Assembly (NCBI GenBank): GCA_032209605.1
Contig: JASFXZ010000008.1
Coordinates: 6,510,001-6,574,000, forward strand
Source of the DNA: Mactromeris polynyma
Taxonomy: Eukaryota > Mollusca > Bivalvia > Venerida > Mactridae
DNA: 64,000 nt
Direction of reading: 5' to 3'
In this document: one piece after another, positions 28,701-43,700 of the stretch
Numbering within the stretch: the first letter of the stretch is position 1
Layout: the number at the start of each line of letters is the position of its first letter
The notes under the pieces: model-generated
Seen by the model: the letters and a program-made list of their open reading frames with translations, nothing else
What the model was told of the DNA's origin: nothing
Database searches by the model: none
Program-made: the position numbers and the translations under genes

Positions 28701-31700
28701 GGTTAGCTAGTTTGCAAAGAACGAGAAACATGCATCTTAATTGTGTGTTTTTTTCTATATGCATACTTTTATCAGTTTTATGTTTGGTTACATCGTCAGT
28801 GACATAGATACCATTATCATGCCATAGATGAACATTTTATTCCATAATTAAAATGTTTATACAGACATACTAAAACACAGTATACTTCCGCTAAAACTTT
28901 CATATGAAGAATATATTATGTGCTTAATTGTACAAAACTGTCAACTTCATTTACTATTTTGTTTGTTAAATTTATTATGTAAGGCTATTTTGTACACTTT
29001 AAGTGTTGTGTTAAAAAAGGCTGTTTTGTACACTTTTACTGTTTTAATCAATCTACCCCATCAATAGATAAATGTGTTTGTTATTCCCTGTTTAGGCACT
29101 ACCTATATTAAGTATCCTGGAACAAACATGGTGATTATAAGTGGTGATGGTACTGAAGAAACTCCTGTCACTCAGGATGTGGATAAACTAAGTATAGAAG
29201 ATGGTGCATCTGTTACCATTGAAAATGATGTTACTATTGGAGTGGTACTGGTTTCCTCACAAGATTCTGTTTGCAAGCTGACTGTTGGTAGTGGCAAAAC
29301 TCTGTCTATAACAAAGCTGGGTTTGTATATTTATTGTACTGTGAATCAGTTGTATTTTGCATGGCTGTTACGTAGCAAATTACCCTGCTTTGAAATTATT
29401 AGCAAGGTCTAAAATTAGTGAGACAGTCATTTTTTGTTCCAATACAATTTGAAAGCAGGATCTAGCTGTCATGTGTATAACAATTGTAAGGAAAATTTAG
29501 CTTGAATCAGGAATAGCAAGCTAGTCTATTCACAAATATTAACAAAAATCTAAAATACTAGCTAGTAATATTTGATATACAGTCAATATTAATAAACCAT
29601 TAAGTTTAGGTAATGACCGTAAGGAACTTATCGAATAGTACTGAAACAAATTATATTTCTGCAGTGCAATTATTTACATTCATAAAAAATTATACTGTTT
29701 ATTTAATCCTTACATGTGATGATGGCATTAGTACATACTATTTCATGTAACCTCATGCTTATTATGGTAATTGTTATAGTAGATTGTGTTGGTTTTTATA
29801 GGTGATGAACATCGAGGCTTTGCTTGCAATATGGACATAAATACTGGTGGTGCTCTGATAATGAATGACAGATTGATAATTTCTGGTGATAAACCATTGC
29901 TTAATGTTCATGGAACCTTACAAACAACAACTCTTAATATTGATAATCATGGACTGTTCAATATTACTGGTAAAGTAACAGCATCGTCTATCAGTTTATC
30001 TGCATGGGCACGTATGATAGTTTCCAGTGGAGGAATGATTGGTAACAAGGCAAACAAGGTTGTTCTTGACACCTTGGAGTTAGGATACAGTTCATCAACT
30101 GAATTCACTGTAAGTGAACTTAATATTGAAGCTACCCATATAAAGATGGACTCCTTATCTAGATTAATGCATAAAAACAACAGACAGAAGGTTACTGTGA
30201 CAACAGCAGATTTCATTATACAAGATGGTGCAGAAATAAAGGTCAGTGAGGCAGGTGAACTTGACTCTGGATCCGGATCATTATCAGGGGCTGAAGGGGC
30301 CAGTTATGGTGGTGAGGGAGGAGATAACTCTGGCAGTACATACGGTTCTACAATAAATCCTGTTGATTATGGTAGTGGTACATCAGCTGTCAGAGGTGGT
30401 GGTATTATCAGTCTGTCTGTGAGTGGTACAGCTGAAATGGATGGTTCCCTGCTTGCCGATGGTGGAGCATCTTCTAGTACAGGTGGTGGCAGTGGTGGAA
30501 CCATCTCTATCCAAGCTGCTACTTTACAGGGTCATGGTAAACTGTCAGTTAATGGTGGAGAAAGTACTATAGGTGGCGGTGGAGGTGGTGGGAGAATTTC
30601 TCTCATTGCTCTTTCAATGAGTTCATTCTTTGGTACTTCAACAGCATATGGAGGTAAGGGAACATCGACTTATGGTGCAGCTGGGACAATCTACAAGCAA
30701 TACAAACAATCTGGACAGTCTGAAACTAACAAAGTAACTATTGATAATGATGGAAATAAAAGTGAACAAAAGAGTCATATAAATGGTACTACACAATTGG
30801 CAGAACTTGAGCTTAAAGGAAAGGGCCAAGTAATATTCGATGGAACTAACACATATGATATCAGCACAATTACTGGGGATAATACAGGCACTGTAACAGT
30901 TCTATCAGATCAGATCATGAGAATTGCCACGTCCTTTGGTACATCTACACCATATGCGTTGAAATGTAAGCTGATTATAGAAGAAAATGGTGAAGCCACA
31001 GTTCCAGCAAAGATACTTCTGACTGATGATGATACTACTGGTCTAGATTGGTACAATCTCGAAATTTATGGTACAGTTATTGGTGTAAGAGAAATGACTG
31101 TATCTTCAGGTGGTAAAGTTTTGATACATTCAAAGAGTAGGTCTGGTTTATCTTCAACTGATCTAAAACCTGTTGGTACGCTATCCCTGAGTAAAATAGA
31201 TATTACAACAAATGGGCAGCTTGAAGTAAGTCTTGACAGTATGAATCAATACACTATAGATATGATTGATGAAATAAATGTAAAATATGATGGACAATTG
31301 CATGGTCGAAATCTCTACATCAATTCTCCAATAATTGAAGTTGCTTTTGGTGGCGGTCTAAATGTCAGTGGTGGAAATACTAACACAGGTCTAGCAGCAG
31401 GAAATTCAGGAACATCAGGAGCTGGTGGCTCCTATGGTGGATCTGGTGGTACTTCAGCAGATTTCATGAAACCTTCAGCAAATTATATTGATGTTTTCTA
31501 CTCGGCTGATAACCCTGGCTCAAAGGGTGGCAATGGATCTAGCTCAGCTGGTGGTAATGGTGGTGGACATTTAAAACTGACAGTGTCAAGATTACTGACT
31601 CTCCATGGAACAATCAGTGCTGATGGTGATGATGCAAGTAGTAATGGTGGTGGAGGTAGTGGAGGTGGTATAATGATTGAAGTCACTGGAGATATGGATG

Positions 31701-34700
31701 GTTCTGGTACAGTATCTGTGAAGGGTGGATCCTCTACTACAGGTGGTGGAGGTGGAGGTGGAAGAATACACATAAACGTTGACCACAGTTTTGATTTCCT
31801 TGGAGACTATGATTTGTGTGGTGGATCTTCAGATTCTGGTCAGGCTGGGGGATCTGGTACTGCATATATATTGTTCCAACAAAGTGGTACTCCAGGCTAT
31901 GTTAAATATCTATATTTGGACAATTCTTGTTCATCTGGAGTCACAAATGGTATCACATTCATTGATTTACCTGGTGCAGCATCTTACAGTTTGAACAACT
32001 TAAACATTGGTGATAATACAAAAATAGAGATTTCCACATCAGGCCTTCACCTTCAAGCCAAGAAACTTGCATGTGGCCTTCACAGTACTGTTGTTGTAGA
32101 TGATAACGTTGTATTAAGTGCAAATACTGATCAATGGTACAGTGCTATTACCTGTAGTTTTGAACTGAAGCAAGATGGAGAATTGAGATTGCCCAACACA
32201 GTAGAACTAAAAGGAGAATCAAGTACATTAGAAGGTAATTGTAATACTTGTGCACTTAGTCAATATATGGATAATCAAAATTGTATACTCATTGCCTAGA
32301 TCCATGATATTTGATTGCAAAATCGGTGTGTTTTCTTGATTAATAAAATGCATATAAGATGTCAGAGCGTAATCTACACATTGACTAGCTAAAGTATACA
32401 GCCATTCATTCAATTGCTAAAATCAAGTTCCCATGTTTATATGTCATGATTTATGCACCCATTGCCAAATTTAATCTTTCAGTATTATTCATATATAGGT
32501 ATACTGTCAAACATCCAGACATTAGTGGTGTCATCACATCAACATCTTACACTCTCTGCCAATGCGCGTACTGGAATCTGTTGTGATTCAAATGGTAATC
32601 ATACCAGTCTCTCCAACAAAGGAGAATACAGTTTCTCGAGATTTGTTCTGGAGAGTTACGCATCAGTTACCTTCGAGAAAAATCCTACCAGTCTGAAAAC
32701 CATCAGGTTTGCTGTGCTAGAATTACACTACGGCTCAAATCTTACTGGTGAAAGTTTGGACATTGAAGCCAATGTGATCAATTTGCACCCAGGTTCATTG
32801 TTAACTTTACAAGGAGGTGGTTTCAAAGCTGACTTAGGACCTGGAGCGGGAAGTCTGGTTAGTACATTCATTTGCATGCACTTTATGGATGGAGAAAGCT
32901 CTATTGTTATAGATCTGGGGTTTATTCAAAACATTCTAAGATTGAAACTAAAACTTAGACTTTATGTTCGCAAAAAAAAATACCAGACTTTTATTTTCAT
33001 TAAATCTAAACAAACAGAATTTTGTCTGAATATCTATTGTACCTTCTACACACTTTCGCCAATCTTTATTAACTATGTTGTTATAACAACATAGGAACAA
33101 AAAGCAACATTTAACATTTTAAAGTCTGCGTCGGATTTCAAGTTTTTTTAATAATGTCCCTGTATTTAAATGTCTTCCTCTTGCAATGCTCATGAACAGT
33201 GAGCTCTAATTAATCATGATATGCAGTCTGTAATTCCACTATTAAAATTGATCAAATGGGTTGTTCTTTACTATTTTGGGCAAAGATTTTACTTGAACTG
33301 ATTAGAACATTGATAAAATCATAAAAGCTTCATAAAAATAGACTCAGTATTTTTAAAAAAATTATGTTTATACAGTCGACTCTTGTTAAGACAAACTTTT
33401 TTCGAAGTCCTGCTTAACAAGTTCGCATCTTAAATCTATTGTTTAACACAAAGTCGGATCATACCCTGCTGGCGACAAATGTTTTCACACATCAATAACA
33501 CAAACTTTTTTCTACGTTCCTGCAAATTTCGACATAACGAGAGTCGACTGTACTTCAACCTTTCCTCTCTCAGGTAAACACTATGGGGACAGGCGGAGGC
33601 CATGGAGCTCCTGGAGGTGTCAGATCTACAGATATATCTGGTGGACAATCACATGACAATACTAGACTACCTACACAACCAGGCAGTGGGGGTGGTAGTA
33701 CTGCTAATGGTGATGGAGGTGCTGGTGGGGGATATATTAGACTTAAGCTGTTCCAGAATCTCTTAATTGATGGTAAGTGTTCATTGAATCTGTTGTGATT
33801 TGCAAATAATTCAATATTTCTAGTAAAAACGGTACTAGGTAACCTGTTTCACTTTGGGAGCAGGGGTATTTTAATGGTATAGTAGTAATTGCATTATTTA
33901 TAAGGGGTACAATTGTTTAACATTGTAATGTATATCTTACTTATTTTTCAAGTCCTAGAAAGCAGAGACTTCATATGTTTGTGTTCTGTCTGTTGGTATA
34001 AGATGTTAAATTGTCATCAGTGGAAACCTTTAATTGGTTTGTCAGATTAAATATCACAGCTTTTCATGTTCTGCAACTAGTTTTTCATTTTTAATGAGGC
34101 CAGTATGTTTGGTATTGCAAGGTTGTTTCATGAGGGATAGTTTGTCTTAATCATTTTAGTTGATTTGAATTATAGTTCAATTTAATATATTTGAAGGTCA
34201 GATACAATCTTTTAATTCATTTACAGGCACACTACAAGTTGATGGAGAAGCTGGTACTGGTACAAATGCTGGAGGTGGTAGTGGTGGAACAATCGACATC
34301 ACAACACCAGTACTGGAAGGTGATGGTGAAATCAGAAGTAATGGTGGTAAAGGAAATGGTTATGGTGGTGGAGGTGCTGGTGGTCGAATGGTGATCAGAG
34401 TAACTGAGCAGTGAGTCATTTGTGATCGGTTATTTACATTCAATGGATACGTTTTTATGGTCCTGCCATTCCTTAGAATGGCAAAGGGGCATAAACTGTC
34501 ATCTCTGTCCATGTCTGTAAATCCCTTCCATGCATCTGCGGGTGCAAAAAATAGGTTTCCGATAAATAACTTAATTATGGTCCTTTTTAGACTTAAAAGT
34601 CCAAAACAGGGCGGGGGGGGGGGGGGGGTTCGCGCATGTCTTATTGACACATCTAGTATTGCAAAACTTTGAACAATGAATGATACTGTTGTTTGACATA

Positions 34701-37700
34701 TCATAGATGTATTGATTAGGCAAATACAAGGTCTATTTTGTTTATACACAATGCATACATTAGAAACATGTGTTTGTCTATATTGTTGTTTATGAGTGAG
34801 CTTTCCCTTTCACTAGTCAAGAAATTGTAATGTTATGTTGGGTATATAACTGTCTATATTTTATAATGTGACCATGATGATCTTCGTTCTGGAACTTATC
34901 AGACATCTTTTATGGTATTGTCACTTTCAGGAATGAATATATTGGTGATATGTTGGCATATGGTAATGGAAATGACCACAATCTGGAAACTGTCAAATCT
35001 GGACCAGGCACAATTTACATACTTGAGGGAAAAATTCCAAAACTTGTCCACTCTTTAGTTATCTCTGGTAATGTTGATAATACAGTACAGAATCAGACGT
35101 ATACCTACATTGATGGTTCATCACCTGAAGAATTTGATTTCGATGTCTTAACATTAACAGGTAAATGATTTAATTGACTTAATTGACATGCCTGCAGCAA
35201 GGTATTTTGTCTGCCAGTACGTTCATGCTCCTCTATATGTTTCTCTTTTTTTAAAACGGTGTTGGATTTATTGGTTGTCATAGAAACTTAGTTAATAAAT
35301 GGTAATTTTGAAGCTCCATAGATGGGAGGAATTTAAGCAAGTCGGCTCTGATCTTGTAATTGACTTAATTAGTCGTAGTTTGATAATGGCTTAGTTTTCT
35401 ATTTTAACTTCATTGTGTGTCTAATATTGTGTTTCAGATGATTTTCAGGGGAAGATATGCTGCTGATTCTTGAGAAACAATTTCTGTTAAGTTTATTGCT
35501 ATTTTCTATTTAAAGGATACAGTAATGTGGTATTCGGCAAAGCAGACACTGAATTGAAGCTTGCACAAATACATGGTGACACTACTGCTACACTTCATCT
35601 AACCGATCACCAAGTTGTGAGAGCTGCAGTTGTGGAGGGAGTGAAAGGCAACTTTACAACAACTATTAATTTTGTCATTGGAGAAAATGCCATCTTACAT
35701 GTTCCAGAGACATTGATTGTTGCAGGAGTAACCCTTGATATTAAAGGCACATGCACCTTTAACTATCTAATTGTTGAAAGTGGTGGAACAATCCAAGGCT
35801 ACAATACAACTTATACATCAACTTATGCCAATGGGAAATACACTCCTAGCAGTCAACGAGGAAATTATTCCCTTAGCTCAATAAAACTGAAAGCTGGTGC
35901 AGACTTTATTCTGCCCTCAGGTGGATTGCAAATGGTTATTGGTACATTAGAAATGAAGAGGTTTGTTGTATTGGAAGCTGATTTTGTCAAACTTTCTGCT
36001 ATCAATCTAATCTTAGAACGCGAAGCTTCCCTCAGCACTAATGGTAAAGCAGCAATAGATGATATATCAATTCCCAGTAATGCACATGGTACCGGTAACA
36101 ATGGTGGTGCCCACAGTGCTGCTGGTGGTGTTGGCAATTCTGACGTTACCACTGCCACCAAACCTTACGGTACAATATACAAGCCACTTACCCCAGGAGC
36201 TTCTGGTGGAAAGGGTGCTAATGGTGGAGGCTTTATACATATTCTTATTGATGAACTTATCCTTGATGGAATAATACAGTCTTCTGGTAAAAGTTCAATA
36301 TCTGGAGGAGGTGGAGCTGGTGGCAGCATTTATGTTCAGTGCACTGTAGCACTGAAAGGTTTGGGTAACTTGGAAGCAAAAGGTGGATCTGTTACATCGA
36401 CAAATGCTGGAGCTGGTAGTGGTGGACATATTGCTGTTGATATGAAATCTGATGAGTTCCAGGGTACATACAGTGCAAGTGGTGGCACCTCTCCTGCATC
36501 TCATGGTGATGGTGGACCTGGTTCCATTTATCTCCTATCAGGTACTAACGGTGAAAAACTGATTATCGACAACGAAAATGGCCAAACAGATTACTACACT
36601 ACTCTAAATGAAACTGAATTGATTCTAAACTTTGATGATGTTGATATTTACAATAATGCCCAACTTCAACTTATCGAAGATGGTCAGTCTAGAGAATTGA
36701 ACATTATGAAAGTAAATGGAGATGGAACTGGTCTTGTTAGAATTCAGAAAAATCAGAAGGGTACACTAGAACGGTCTTCAACTGATACAAAATCAAATTC
36801 AAAACTAAAAATCAACTTAGAACTGCATGATGGTGGAGAATTCCTGATGTCTGAAACTGTTACCATTCTTGGACTTGGTAATGTTGCCCTTGATTTAGAT
36901 GGTGTCTTAAGAGGTGTATCAAACCTTTATCTTGGCCCTAAAAGGAAAATGAGGATGGGTTCCAATGCAAAGATTGTTCCATTTACAACTACAGACTTGT
37001 CAGCTATTGATTATGTAACATTTGGAACATTCCAACTTGAACCTGGCAGTATGGTGGAATATGATGCTGAAACTGGAGCTAATATTCAAGCTAGCAACAT
37101 CAATCTCAAATTCTCTTCTTACATTTCCGCCGACTACTTTAATGTGTCGGCTACTAATCTTGATATTGAGTTGGAGAGTGTATTGACTTGTTCAAGTGCA
37201 AATCGACCAGACTCTGAAGGAATGGATATAACTGTTGGCTCTGGTGTATCTGTGAGTGGGTACTCTGGTGGTGCTGGACATGGTGGTGTTGGTGGAGGTG
37301 GAACAGGTACTCATGGAAACTCGTACAACTCGTTATATAAGCCTACAAGCGCTGGTAGTAGAGGTACATACAATGTTGCAACAAAAATAAAATCGGGTGG
37401 AAAGGGAGGTGGTTGGAGTCACTTGAGAATTGGTAATTTGCTTATAAATGATGGCACAATATCAGCTGATGGACAGGATGCTAACTCCAATGGAGGTGGA
37501 GGCAGTGGTGGGAGTGTTTGGGTAGACGTTTATGAATTTGAGGGCTATGGATATATTTCTGTTAAAGGAGGAGCTGGAGTAAGCAAAAGTGGTGGTGGGT
37601 CAGCCGGTAGAGTTGCTGTATATTGTGCCTTACCGATTGAGTTTGATGGCACGTACGTTGTCTATGGTGGAGCTGGAGCTGATGATACACAGAGTGCAGG

Positions 37701-40700
37701 AGGTGGCACTGTTTATCTTCATGACATCAGAGCTATGCAGGAATACAAGCGGCTTCTTTTAGACAACCATAACAGACCACATGACAAATATGCTACTATA
37801 GATGAAAGTTTTACAGATCATTACTTTAATGAAGTACATTTAGTGAACCAGGCTTCTGTACATTTAGCGGATGACAACAGAAATACTGTTATAGAAATTG
37901 ATCAAGTATATGGTGATAGAACAGGCTTGATTCACTTGCATAAAAAACAAAAACTTAAAGCTGAATATCGACCTTTTGTCAGGAATGCATTCCTAACTGG
38001 AGTTAACTTCATAATAGATGCAGATTCTGAAGTGTATTTCCCATCCATTGTTTATGTATATGGTACTGGTGTGTATCTGGCTGGACAAACTGAATCTAGA
38101 TCTATGGCAATATTTGGACGTCTTTCTGGTATAGCTGACCTGAAACTTGGCTTTGAAACCTTGTTATATTTTGGAGACAAAGCTCATACAGCATCTATTG
38201 ATGGAACAACTTTAACGTATGGAAACATTGATGCTGCAGGAACTGTGACATTTGGTACTGTAGATCTTAGAAGTTACTCAGAAATAAAATATTCTCCAGA
38301 TCAGACAGTATTACAGAGAATTGCTAGAATTGATGCCCGATTTCAGTCTGTGATTTCTGCAGAAAGTATCACCATACAGACTGGTGTCTTCAACTTGGAA
38401 GCAGGAGCCAAATTGACTGCATCAGCTATTTATCGACCACATGATACTTTGGATGAAACATTGGGAGAAGGTATCAATGCTACATCTGCTGCAAGTAGTA
38501 ACAAAGGTTCTGGTGGTGGCTATGCTACAACAGGAGGAGGTTGGTATAATACTCTAACTACACTGTTTCTTTGTGGCATTGAAACGTTATGGTTTTATGG
38601 CTTTATGAAAATGCTTCACAGACTGTCTGACATTGAGTCTGAAAACCTTACAAGTATTGTTTGTCCTAAAGAAATGTTTGTCTGACATTCATTGGTTTTA
38701 ATGGTAATTGGTAGATTATAAACTTGCAGAACATTTGATCAGGATCTTGAAGAATGCTACTAAATCAGTTCGACATTATTTCAGACGGTCCTGCAACTTT
38801 TGCAAAACCCAATATTTATAAGTTTGTGTGAGAAATTCATGATCTGAGTTATGTTAGATTGTTTTTTTTTTAAGTTTGCAGTTTTTACTAGCGCCTCATA
38901 TAATTATGTCTTATCATAATATCATAATCATTGATTCATGTGATCTAAAAGTTTCTTTTTACATTGAAGGTCTGTATTCATCAGAAAGAGTTTTAGTAGT
39001 AAGTGGAGGAAACTACTATGGAAGTCTATATTACCCAAACAAAAGAGGTAGCAGGGGTGGCAAAGGATTGAATTCTAATGGAGGAGCTGGTGGTGGATTT
39101 ATCAATCTACAGGTATGAGTCTAGTAATGAGTGGATCCTAGATCTTGGGCAGACACGTTTTCAGAAATATAATTATTTGAATGTTCACATTTCGATAAAA
39201 AAAGTAATACTTATTCGACTGTATTCATGGTCCTCCTGGTAGACTATATCCATAACTTATCAAAACGCTTGCATTCACAAATATGTAACATGTGATGTTT
39301 CCTCTGCATGGTAATCGACTATTTCATGAAAAATGTATATATTCATTGAATTCAGGTAGCAACAGATCTTCTAGTAGATGGTACAATATCTGTGGATGGT
39401 TCACATGGTGGTAGTGATGCTGGTGGTGGTAGTGGTGGAACTATCTTTATTAAGTTAGTGGCCCCTATGATTTTATAACTACTTAAACCAATACTCATTT
39501 TTTTATCTAAACTTTTAAAATTCTGTTTACTGAAAAGAGCTCACCTTGTTAGCTCAGTTAACTGTTGCCGTGTTCAATTCCTGGGCAGGTCATGTCCTTC
39601 TATTACATTGGTAACAGTCATTTGTGCAAGTAAGTGCTGGATGATAATTCCAGGAATCTTGTTACGTCAACTGACTACATGAATTATATAAAAAATGTTG
39701 AAAAATGATGTTAAACTAGAATGAAAAAAGGATGTACATGTATAAACCAGAATGAAAAAAGGATGTACACGTATTACATACATTTTATAAATGTTTCTGG
39801 TATACAACCTCTTCTTATTGTAGATTAGTTGTTGGTGTATGATTAAATAGTGCGACACTTTCTTTATGGATTGTATTTGCATCTAGAATTAAGCATAACA
39901 TATTGTTGCATAGATCAATTCCCTGGATTTATGTTCTACAGCTCTTACACATTGGAAGGACATGGTATTATACAATCAAATGGTGGAGATGGATACTGTG
40001 GTGGGTCTGGGGGGAGAATGGCTATATATCTACATACTGAAATTTATTTCCATGGTTACCTGAGATCTCTAGGCGGAGATGGAAATGGACATTATTTATC
40101 AGCAGGTGGACCTGGATCAGTATATGTTCACGACATTAGGTATAATTATTAGTTACAGTTAGTTCTACCTTTACCCTTTACTCCACGGAGACGCATTTGG
40201 ACATATCTTTTTATCTCTATGCAGACGCATTTCTAATATGTATAGAATACAATTCATTTATAGCAATAATAAGAACATGCCTGAGAAGCAATCCCTGTAA
40301 AAGGCATGTTCTGAAAATTTATTGACTCGCTATAAACTTGTAATGTAAGTTTATCTCAGAATAGATTTAATATTTATCTCCTGAATGTGACAAAAACATA
40401 AATACAAAAATGAACAAATTACAATCAGGCCACTTGATAGAGCAATCAAAGTTGGTATAGGAGTCCAAAGTGTTACATTCACTGGAGACTCTCTGAAAAT
40501 TTGTTAATTACTTCCATACAGGAATACACGAGAGTATGAACAGTTCCATATTGACAACAGAGAGAAATCATGGGACCATTATTACATTTTGGATGAAGCT
40601 GGAAAGAGCGAATATTACTTCGATGAAATCTATCTCACAAGAAATGCTTCGCTACAATTAAAATCTGGAGATGGTAAAAACAGGACTTTAACTTGCAACA

Positions 40701-43700
40701 AAATTTTTGGTGATGCATCTGGAAGAATTCACCTAAAGGTTAGCATGTTTTCATTTACATGCCAGCAGGCAGTACCTTCAGTACAGTAGGTATCTTCTTA
40801 AGGTTAGAAAACCGCTTAAACAATAATTGAAAATATTGAACATTTTTGCTTTGCATATTTTAATCATTTTACACACAGATACAGTTATTCGATTTTTTGT
40901 CCGTCATCGTACAAACGTTAAATTTTATGTTAAGCTTCTCCTCAAGTGAAAATTATTGTTTATCCAAATAAAGCATCTTCGTATGTGGGTAAAAGTCATA
41001 TTGTATTTGTTACTATAGGCAATCAAACTGATGACTTGTGATTATAATGAAACGGTTCATAGCCAAATTAATAATTATGTTAGACTTTGCCAACTAATTC
41101 AATTGTTCACTTATACTATAAGGAATGTGCACGTACTTACATAGACTCTTCATGAAACTTCACACAATCAATGTGATTGGTTGTAGTGTGTGATATTATT
41201 TTCCAATGATATTCTAGATGGCTGACTGGCGGCCAATTTGGCTTTTTCACAAGCTTGTGCAGCGAATGGCCTCAACAGTTTTTGGATCATTTTCACTTAA
41301 CTTCACATAAATAATCTACATGATGAGTTGTAGTTCATGACAAAATTATGTTTTCGATCTAAAATGGCCACCAGTCGGCCATCTTGGATTTTCTTAAAAA
41401 AATATGCTGGACAAAGCAGTATTGCGGGGGTTTAATCACCTCAAATAATAGCATTAGTTTGATCACACATTGAATGGTTATTCGACATACATGATTGGTG
41501 TACAATTTCTTTCCTTTCCTCTAGGCTAACCAGAAAGCTTTCCTGGAGGAATATCAGACTTTGACCAAACTACCAATCAACTTATGGATAGATGGTGCAT
41601 CCAGAGCCTATCTCTCACCACTTATATACATCCTGGGTAAAGGAGAAATTGCTCTGAAATGGAATGGTGAAATGATTGGTGTCCGTCACATTAGAATTGT
41701 CCCAGGAAGAGTTATCAGCATTGAAAAAGAAGCTATGACAAGTTTCGTCAAAGATGGAATATTTGTTATAGGAACTCCTGGTGCCTTTGAATTTGCCAGC
41801 ATGGAGTTAGGTGCTGAAGCCCGTCTCCAACTCCCTCCTCCGATGCCTTTGGTACTTACTGTCGGAATACTGGTAAAATATTGATTTCAAAGTTCATTGC
41901 ATTAAGTAACTTTCCATACAATGTTGTGTAAATTAGCATTAGATAAAGATATAAATATATTATATCGTAAATTGATCTCTGTGATTCATTGATAATTCAT
42001 GCATGTACCATTAGAATTTGTTGGGCACCAAATCAATTTGAATTGTAGATAAATAGTTAAGCTTTTTCAGATTTATATTTTCTATAACGGCTCACGTTTC
42101 AGCTTGCCAACTTGCAGACAAACTTCAGATATATCTACATAATACGGTCAATTTAATGTACAAGGGATATCCCAGAACTGGTTAGACTTGTACTACATTG
42201 TATAACCACTGGAGATTGTCACGAGTTCTCTCCCTTTATCCCTTCTAGGTTACTATAAATTAACGTAAACTATAGAAGGGATAAAGGAAGAGAACTATAG
42301 AAGGGATAAAGGGCGAGAACTAATGACAAGCTCTGGGACTAAAACTTACATATTGTTAATTGAATGTAATTGTTGATTTCATAAGGACATAAAGTATGGT
42401 GCAAGATTCTATACTGACTCAATGCAAGTTCTAGCTACAGATTTCTACCTTGAACCACTTGCACAGCTTGTGTGTGTAGGTACAAGCAGAAACAAACAGA
42501 TTGGTGATTCTCTAAACATTGCAGCTGGTGGAGGATATGGTGCCATGGGTGGTGGAAGTAAGTCTTGCTTTGATACAGAAATGCTGTTTTTGTTTTCAAA
42601 ACTTGTAGGTTTGACATTGTGTGTTATGTTGTTTGGTCACCATTTAGTTTGTGCTGAAATAGATCTTACCATTGTCACCTAAAGAACAATCAGTTCTGTT
42701 TAAAAGATTAATTTTATGCTTATGTATTCATCTTGAAAAAGGCAAGCATCAAAATTTTGATGCCATAAATAAATACCATTTTGTAATAAACTTTCCACTT
42801 ATGTCAGTTCTGCTCTCAGGTATATTTTGATGTAGTCTCGCTTTAAATACCTATGTGATCTTATCTGTTATATTTGATACCTTTTTAGTTCCTGGAAATT
42901 CTTCTGCTGGCGGTATTGCCTATGGTTCACTGTATAAACCATTAGACATGGGTAGTGCTGGTGGTGGTCCTAGTGGTGGACTTGGTGGTGGTAAAGTGAA
43001 GATACGAGTACCAGCAGAATTTCTTCTGGATGGTGAGATATTGGTTGATGGTGCTAATGGACAGTATAGTGTTACAAAGGGAGGTGGAGGCAGTGGTGGA
43101 TCTGTATTCATTGAAACAGGTGAGATATACACTCAACAAAAGTTCTAATTGGTCACTTCATATTTATTGAAGAGACCATACCATATATATCCGTTTTATG
43201 ACTTTTAATTTTAGGGTTATTAGTGTTGATATGTCGTAAAGTTCACGTGAGAATCAATATGGATTAATGTATTCTGAACAGTTGTACGAAGAAAGTATTT
43301 ATGTGATGGTGTTTGTATTGTTGAATTTTCATTCACTGTTAAATAATATCAATAAAATCCCAAGTGACCAATGAGAAATTTTGCTGATTGTATAGCTTTC
43401 GTAAAGGAGGATCTACATTTCTTTAATGCCACTGATTAGTTTTGACTGTAGGATTTTCTTAATTATTATTGTATGTTTGCCATGAGAAAATGATTGCACA
43501 TATTTGATAAAATCATGATCCATGGTAAGATTTATCATTAAATGATTTTCAACTTATAACCTGAGTAAACATAAGTTTACATACACTGCAGTGTTTTTAC
43601 TATAATGAGTGTTGTTCTTATTCTCTTTCAGGACGTATATCTGGACATGGAAAGATCTCATCGGTTGGTGGCAAAGGTTATCAAAGTTCTGGTGGTGGTG

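Noticed and set aside
34457..34672. Frame around the poly-G tract
   Set aside because: Lies in a repeat-like intron segment; the flanking exons 47 and 48 join in phase 2 through a CAG codon without it.
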